In this document: in pieces, positions 14,337-18,859 of the stretch | Layout of the letters: every line of letters begins with the position of its first letter | Position numbering within the stretch: the stretch's first letter is position 1 | NCBI GenBank assembly: GCA_036505615.1 | Contig: DASXTB010000403.1 | Span: 1 to 18,859 of the forward strand | DNA: 18,859 bases | Direction of reading: 5' to 3' | DNA from: DASXTB01 sp036505615 | GTDB lineage: Bacteria; Acidobacteriota; UBA6911; JACQSX01 | Program-made: the position numbers and the translations under genes | The notes under the pieces: generated by a model | What the model was told of the DNA's origin: nothing | The model's database searches: none | Seen by the model: the letters and a program-made list of their open reading frames with translations, nothing else

Positions 14337-15617
14337 ATGGAACCTACCCAAAGGAAACTTTACGCGTATATTTCGCACCTGGCCTGGCTCAGACGAGCAC
14401 GCAAAATACAGGCTCCGGCTTTAATTCTTTCCGGTGCTGTTCTCATAGCGCTGATCCTGCTCAAAGACACTGTCCACAGCCAGTCATCCACTCCCACAGA
14501 AGCCCCCACCGGCTTTGACAGCTTGACCAATGGACTGGTGACGCAGGCCGAGTACGACCGTATTAGAGCCGAGTTCGAAGACGTTCAAACTGTGGATAGC
14601 GGTCTGGGGCCCGTTTACAACGCACAATCCTGCGCCGAGTGCCATCAAAACCCTGTCACCGGCGGTATCAGTCAGGTTACCGAACTGCGAGCGGGACACG
14701 TCGATGGCCCGACGGGCCGGTTCGTCGAGGCGCCGGGCGGGTCATTGATTAACGATCGCGCCATTGACGCGTCCTATCAGGAACGGGTTCCCACGGCTGA
14801 AAATGTGCGCACATTGCGCACCTCGCTCAACACGCTGGGCGACGGCTTTGTCGAGGCAATCGATGACAACGCTTTGATTGCGATCTCAAACCGCCAGCCG
14901 GCGAGCATGCGGGGGCAGGTGATCTTTGTGCCGGTGGTTGAAGCTCCTGCTGCTAATGTTCGCGTGGGCCGCTTCGGTTGGAAGGATCAGCATGCCAGCC
15001 TGCTTTCATTCTCAGGCGACGCCTATCTCAACGAAATGGGGATCACCAGCCGGCTGTTTCCCACAGAGAACACATCGCTGGGCCGCCCGGTCGCCGAACT
15101 GGACGGCGTCTCTGATCCGGAGGATGTGAAAAACGACGTCGATTTGTTCGCCGAGTTCATCAGAGCCACAAAGGCGCCGCCGCGAGATACAGAAGTTGCA
15201 GCTACTGCGGAGGCTCGAATCGGTTCTGCGCTATTCGACGTGACTGGTTGCAACACCTGCCACGTGCGCAGCATCACGACGGCTCCTGCCGGAACCGCAA
15301 TCAATGGTGGAACTTTCGTCGTGCCAGCCGCGCTGGGTAACAAAATCATTCACCCGTTCGGCGACTTCCTGTTGCATGATGTGGGTACAGGCGACGGTAT
15401 TGTGCAAAACGGCGGGCAATCAACCAGGCACAAAGTGCGCACGGCGCCGCTATGGGGAGTGCGCACTCGCTCCAGGCTCATGCACGACGGCCAGTCGCTG
15501 ACATTCACGGAGGCCATCCTGCGCCATGGCGGAGAGGCGACTCCTGTAATCAACATCTTCCGGATCCTTCCCTCTGTGCTGAAGCAGCAACTGATTGCAT
15601 TCCTGCTTTCGTTATAG
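14337..15617 (+). CDS. Di-haem cytochrome c, DUF1111 / di-haem oxidoreductase-like
   Basis: A 426-residue periplasmic or membrane-anchored protein with two c-type haem motifs, CAECH (14631-14645) and CNTCH (15249-15263). The start at 14337 is chosen for its AAGGAG. One N-terminal hydrophobic helix (about residues 28-43) follows a basic stretch and serves as signal or anchor. The central region has GRFGWKDQHASLLSFSGDAY and NEMGITSRLFP. The end has HPFGDFLLHDVGTGDG, then RTAPLWGVRTRSRLMHDGQS and EAILRHGGEA. These match my recollection of the DUF1111 family, often called putative thiol oxidoreductase and distantly related to MauG/cytochrome c peroxidase. Electron donor and substrate are unknown. 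No other gene of a dedicated pathway is adjacent, so it appears to be monocistronic. Confidence 0.87.
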   Translation: MEPTQRKLYAYISHLAWLRRARKIQAPALILSGAVLIALILLKDTVHSQSSTPTEAPTGFDSLTNGLVTQAEYDRIRAEFEDVQTVDSGLGPVYNAQSCAECHQNPVTGGISQVTELRAGHVDGPTGRFVEAPGGSLINDRAIDASYQERVPTAENVRTLRTSLNTLGDGFVEAIDDNALIAISNRQPASMRGQVIFVPVVEAPAANVRVGRFGWKDQHASLLSFSGDAYLNEMGITSRLFPTENTSLGRPVAELDGVSDPEDVKNDVDLFAEFIRATKAPPRDTEVAATAEARIGSALFDVTGCNTCHVRSITTAPAGTAINGGTFVVPAALGNKIIHPFGDFLLHDVGTGDGIVQNGGQSTRHKVRTAPLWGVRTRSRLMHDGQSLTFTEAILRHGGEATPVINIFRILPSVLKQQLIAFLLSL

Positions 15618-15802
15618 GCTCGCCTGAGCGTGCCTGGCCCTTAAAGCCGGTTCCGGAGTTTGGGCATTTACGCCTCCGGGCTTGAACGTAAGAAAAGACT
15701 GACTGCGCCTTGAGGTAGCCTACTCCGAGCTGTGGCTACAGGAGACAGAGTCGTGCTGGACATGGCTCGCGTTTGGTCTTCTTTTCACTGGAGCGTCGTC
15801 CA

Positions 15803-15823
15803 ATTGCCGATTGCCGATTGCGG
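15803..15823. repeat. Heptamer array ATTGCSG
   Basis: Three tandem heptamers: ATTGCCG, ATTGCCG, ATTGCGG. The same heptamer recurs downstream of the kinase gene (18639-18682), so the gene is bracketed by the array family. Confidence 0.8.
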
Positions 15824-15837
15824 ATTTCCTCTGGCGT

Positions 15838-15920
15838 CTTCTCCCCCCTCTCCCGCTCTCCCACTCTCCCTCTCTCCCACTCCCCACTCCCCCACTCTCC
15901 ACTCTCCCACTCTCCCGCTC
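15838..15920. repeat. Polypyrimidine tract of CTCTCCCA-type units
   Basis: About 80 bases made almost wholly of C and T on the plus strand, built from variable 6-8 base units such as CACTCTCC and CTCTCCCG. The minus strand is rich in GGGAGAGT. It ends about 26 bases before the -10 box of the kinase gene. Confidence 0.85.
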
Positions 15921-15946
15921 ATATTCCTCGCCCTACAACCTGAGCG

Positions 15947-15952
15947 TATAAT
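15947..15952 (+). promoter_or_regulatory. -10 box of the kinase gene, near-leaderless arrangement
   Basis: A perfect TATAAT whose last base is 12 bases before the ATG at 15965. A start point 6-8 bases beyond the box would leave about five bases of 5' leader and no room for a Shine-Dalgarno sequence; none is visible. The -35 region (15924-15929) is a poor match. Confidence 0.55.
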
Positions 15953-15964
15953 ACTTCGCACTTC

Positions 15965-18634
15965 ATGGCTCTTTCCTCCGGCACTCGGCTTGGACCTTAC
16001 GAGATCGTCTCGCCCCTGGGCGCAGGCGGCATGGGAGAAGTGTATCGTGCCAGGGATACGCGCCTGGATCGAAGCGTCGCCATCAAAGTTTTACCATCGC
16101 ATCTCTCCACGGACCCAGAGCGGCGGCAGCGACTGGAGCGGGAGGCCCGGGCCGTCTCCAGCCTGAATCATCCTCACATTTGCACTCTTCATGATATCGG
16201 CCACCAGGATGGCATTGACTTTCTGGTGATGGAATATCTGGAGGGAGAGACTCTTGATCGTCGTTTAACTAAAGGTCCACTCCACACAGAACAAGTGTTG
16301 CGTTATGGCGTTGAGGTTGCCGATGCCTTGGACAAGGCGCACCGTCAAGGGATCATTCACCGTGATTTGAAGCCGGGCAACATCATGCTGACCAAGTCAG
16401 GCGCCAAATTGCTTGATTTCGGTCTGGCCAAGCTGCGGCAGCCGCGCTCGCGGGCGGTCTTGGCGAATCTGTCGGCGCTTCCTACCGAAAGGGGCAGCCC
16501 GTTGACCGGGGAAGGGACGATTCTAGGAACATTTCAATACATGGCGCCTGAGCAATTGGAAGGAAAGGAAGCCGACGCGCGCACTGATATTTTCGCCTTT
16601 GGCACAGTCGTCTACGAGATGGCGACCGGCAAGAAGGCTTTTGAAGGCAAGAGCCAGGCCAGTTTAATTGCTGCAATTTTAGAACATGAGCCTCCGCTCG
16701 TCTCCACGCTTCAACCCATGTCCCCGCCCACTCTAGATCACGTGGTTCGAAAATGTCTGGCCAAGGACCCAGAGGAGCGTTGGCAAAGTGCAAATGATCT
16801 GGCCAGCGAGCTGAAGTGGATTGCTGAAGGGGGTTCCCAGGCAGGAGTGCGTGCGCCGATCCTGGCCCGTCGTAAAGGCCGAGAGCGCCTCGGTTGGATT
16901 GTTGCAGCGGTTCTCTTCCTTCTTTTAATAGCGGCGCTGACGCGGCTTGTCACGCTCCCCCACGAGACGCCGGAGAAAGCCCGCATGGTTCGCTTTGCTA
17001 TAACGGCGCCAGAGAAGATGACTTTTCGACCCTCCAACCGCCCGGCGGTTTCGCCTGATGGGCTGCATGTCGCCTTTGTGGCTTCAACTAGCGAGGGTAA
17101 CAATGTGCTCTTGGTGCGTTCGCTGGATTCACTCCATGAACAAGTCCTGCCGGGAACGGAGAACGCCACTGAGCCTTTCTGGTCCCCCGACAGTCGCTTA
17201 CTTGGATTCTTCGCCAGCGGGGAGTTGAAAAAAGTTGAAATCACCGGAGGACCTCCTCAGAGCCTCTGTCGGGTCACTCTGCCTAGAGGCGCCGCTTGGA
17301 ACCGTGACGGAGTGATCATCTTTGCGCCCAACACGAGAGGTCCGATTTACCAAATATCTGAAACAGGCGGTGAAGCAAAGCCTGTAACAGTGCTCGACCC
17401 TACCCGGCGCGAAACCAGCCATAGTCTGCCGGCTTTCTTGCCGGATGGCCGTCATTTTGCCTACTTTGTATTCAGCACGCAGACGGAAAATCGAGGGATC
17501 TATCTCGGATCGCTCGACTCTAAGGAAACAAAGCGACTCATTATCGCCGACTCGGCAGGAACCTATGCGCCCGGTCATTTGCTCTTCGCGCGCGGCGAAT
17601 CACTGATGGCTCAGCCGTTTGACCTAAAAGAACTGAAGCTTTCGGGCGAACCGTTCGCAACAGGCGAACAGGTGGCGCTGGAGACCGTCACGGTCGGCCA
17701 AGCGCTTTTCTCAGTTTCCGACAACGGAGTGCTAGCCTTTATGAGCACTAGTCTGAGCGGTAGCCAACTGCAGTGGCTCGACCGAGGCGGTAAAAAGTTT
17801 GGCACGATTGCCAGTCCTGGTGGGTACTCCAATCCGGCTCTCTCACCTGACGGAAAGCAAGTGGCCGTCGGCCTCACAGACCCGGCGACGAGAACTCGCG
17901 ATATTTGGCTCTTTGATCTGGCGCGAGGCACTACGTCTAGATTCACGTCTGATCCTGCCGAGGATCTCAATCCAGTCTGGTCGCCCGACGGCTCTCGCAT
18001 CATGTTCACTTCAGACCGAAGGGGCCATCGCGACATTTATCAAAAAACAGTTGGTGGAGCCGGGGAAGAGGAGCTCTTTTTTGAGTCGCCACAATTTAAA
18101 TCCGTCGACGATTGGTCTTTGGATGGCCGATACGTGGTGTACGATACCGGCAGCGGCGAGTCTGATCTATGGGTGCTGCCACTGTTTGGAGAGCGAAAGC
18201 CATTTCCATTCTTACAGACGAACTTTGATGAGCGTCAGGCTCAAATCTCCCCGAACGGGCGGTGGATCGCTTACAGCTCCAATGAAATAGGAAGACCCGA
18301 AGTCTATGTCCAGAGCTTTCCCAAGCCCGGCAGCAAGGTGCCGATTTCGACCAACGGGGGGACGGAACCAAGGTGGCGGCGCGATGGGAAAGAACTTTTT
18401 TTCCTCGCGGGACCGAAACTGATGGCTGTTGAGGTGAAGGCTGACGCGCTGACCTTTGAGGTGGGCGTTCCGGAAGTTCTATTTGAGACCGCGCTGTTTG
18501 GCACCACAAATCAGAGGAATCGCTACGTCGTTAGCCCCGACGGCCGGCGCTTTCTAATCAACGTCCCTCGTGAGGGGGCGATTTCTTCGCCGATAAACAT
18601 CGTGGTTAACTGGGCGCCGGGGCTGAAGAAGTGA
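15965..18634 (+). CDS. Ser/Thr protein kinase with TM helix and TolB/PD40 beta-propeller
   Basis: An 889-residue Hanks-type kinase. The N-terminal cytoplasmic kinase domain (about 12-285) has the glycine loop LGAGGMGEVY (18-27), VAIK with Lys41, a helix C Glu near 60, HRDLKPGN (132-139, Asp134), DFG (151-153) and YMAPEQ (192-197). All catalytic residues are present, so it should be active. One transmembrane helix (about 309-326) leads to an extracytoplasmic propeller (about 340-889) with repeated PD40 signatures: SPDGLHVAF, SPDSRLLGF, LPDGRHFAY, SPDGKQVAV, SPDGSRIMF, SPNGRWIAY. The propeller is the likely ligand sensor or protein-binding platform. This architecture is abundant in Acidobacteria. 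The ATG has no Shine-Dalgarno sequence and follows TATAAT closely. No cognate phosphatase or regulator is adjacent. Confidence 0.93.
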   Translation: MALSSGTRLGPYEIVSPLGAGGMGEVYRARDTRLDRSVAIKVLPSHLSTDPERRQRLEREARAVSSLNHPHICTLHDIGHQDGIDFLVMEYLEGETLDRRLTKGPLHTEQVLRYGVEVADALDKAHRQGIIHRDLKPGNIMLTKSGAKLLDFGLAKLRQPRSRAVLANLSALPTERGSPLTGEGTILGTFQYMAPEQLEGKEADARTDIFAFGTVVYEMATGKKAFEGKSQASLIAAILEHEPPLVSTLQPMSPPTLDHVVRKCLAKDPEERWQSANDLASELKWIAEGGSQAGVRAPILARRKGRERLGWIVAAVLFLLLIAALTRLVTLPHETPEKARMVRFAITAPEKMTFRPSNRPAVSPDGLHVAFVASTSEGNNVLLVRSLDSLHEQVLPGTENATEPFWSPDSRLLGFFASGELKKVEITGGPPQSLCRVTLPRGAAWNRDGVIIFAPNTRGPIYQISETGGEAKPVTVLDPTRRETSHSLPAFLPDGRHFAYFVFSTQTENRGIYLGSLDSKETKRLIIADSAGTYAPGHLLFARGESLMAQPFDLKELKLSGEPFATGEQVALETVTVGQALFSVSDNGVLAFMSTSLSGSQLQWLDRGGKKFGTIASPGGYSNPALSPDGKQVAVGLTDPATRTRDIWLFDLARGTTSRFTSDPAEDLNPVWSPDGSRIMFTSDRRGHRDIYQKTVGGAGEEELFFESPQFKSVDDWSLDGRYVVYDTGSGESDLWVLPLFGERKPFPFLQTNFDERQAQISPNGRWIAYSSNEIGRPEVYVQSFPKPGSKVPISTNGGTEPRWRRDGKELFFLAGPKLMAVEVKADALTFEVGVPEVLFETALFGTTNQRNRYVVSPDGRRFLINVPREGAISSPINIVVNWAPGLKK

Positions 18635-18638
18635 TTCG

Positions 18639-18682
18639 AATGCGGATTGCGGAATGTTCCAATTGCGGATTGCGGATTGCGG
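18639..18682. repeat. Heptamer array ATTGCGG
   Basis: AATGCGG and ATTGCGG at 18639-18652, a nine-base break, then three perfect ATTGCGG units at 18662-18682. It starts five bases after the kinase stop, and the same family lies upstream of that gene at 15803-15823. Confidence 0.85.
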
Positions 18683-18745
18683 ATTATATCGAGTGCGAAA
18701 TGTGAAATGTCGCATTCACAGTCCCGCCAGCCATTCATCTCTCAC

Positions 18746-18859
18746 CTACTCGACGCTGACCTTGGTTCCCCTCTTTTCGGGACGCGAGAGGCGTTCAATC
18801 CGATCCTCGATCAGTTGCCGGATACCTTTCAAAAATTCGATTCGAGCCGATCGAAAATG
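18746..18859 (-). CDS. C-terminal end of an unidentified protein (continues right of window)
   Basis: The last 37 codons of a minus-strand gene ending at TAG (18748-18746). The open frame runs to the window edge without a stop. It reads as an amphipathic, charge-rich helix (RIEFLKGIRQLIEDRIERL) followed by KRGTKVSVE at the end. The composition looks like true coding sequence and resembles C-termini of small acidobacterial proteins of unknown function, but I cannot name a family. It converges with the kinase gene. Confidence 0.6.
   Translation of the reverse strand, partial: HFRSARIEFLKGIRQLIEDRIERLSRPEKRGTKVSVE

Larger units (their letters stand above)
15618..15964. other. Intergenic region upstream of the kinase gene
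   Basis: These 347 bases contain a weak 6-bp stem GTAGCC/GGCTAC (about 15715-15739), a heptamer array (15803-15823), a polypyrimidine tract (about 15838-15920) and the kinase promoter. I see no gene; a minus-strand open frame across the tract is low-complexity translation. Confidence 0.6.

Noticed and set aside
15720..15902. Minus-strand open frame rich in Glu, Ser, Gly and Arg
   Set aside because: It is a translation of the polypyrimidine tract, with low-complexity periodic composition.
15732..16166. Plus-strand open frame overlapping the kinase start
   Set aside because: It crosses the polypyrimidine tract, promoter and kinase N-terminus in another frame; the kinase frame is unambiguous.

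Overview
The window looks like a chromosomal segment from an acidobacterium. The evidence is a Ser/Thr kinase fused to a TolB/PD40 propeller, an N-terminally haem-fused PQQ dehydrogenase, cohesin and IPT/TIG secreted proteins carrying a filler domain I associate with Acidobacteria, a di-haem DUF1111-type protein, and several intergenic repeat families of a kind common in that phylum. This is an inference from gene content; the window has no rRNA or other phylogenetic marker. I saw no tRNA, rRNA, CRISPR array, transposase or integrase.

Layout. 1-2267 (+): the 3' part of a gene for a di-haem cytochrome c/PQQ dehydrogenase whose start lies left of the window. 2419-9191 (-): a co-oriented set of four genes for exported, beta-sandwich-rich proteins, in transcription order a cohesin protein (9191-8022), a dockerin plus IPT/TIG protein (7861-5231), a lipoprotein-like protein overlapping it by ATGA (5234-4431), and a second cohesin protein with an added IPT/TIG domain (4209-2419). 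9453-10736 (-): CE15-type glucuronoyl esterase. 11062-11898 (-): Tat-exported sugar isomerase/epimerase-like TIM barrel. 12099-13064 (-): an unrecognised eight-helix membrane protein made of two homologous halves. Divergent from it, 13331-13846 (+) encodes a small secreted protein with a GTG start. 14337-15617 (+): DUF1111-like di-haem cytochrome. 15965-18634 (+): Ser/Thr kinase with a beta-propeller, apparently leaderless. 18746-18859 (-): the C-terminal end of a gene continuing right of the window.

Function. Most products act outside the cytoplasm. Cohesins and a dockerin in one cluster suggest a calcium-dependent extracellular assembly. The CE15 esterase and the sugar epimerase-like protein downstream of the same strand fit breakdown or modification of plant-type polysaccharide, but no protein here joins a dockerin to a catalytic domain, so the link is inference. 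The two haem proteins and the PQQ enzyme are periplasmic redox proteins and do not form one operon here.

The intergenic DNA is unusually structured. There are three copies of a GGACAC-type hairpin (2285-2346, 9379-9446, 11990-12048), a 42-bp inverted repeat (4248-4365), a 204-bp element with heptamer arrays at both ends (10794-10997), a 36-bp inverted repeat inside a larger one (13894-14057), heptamer arrays on both sides of the kinase gene, and a long polypyrimidine tract just before the kinase promoter.
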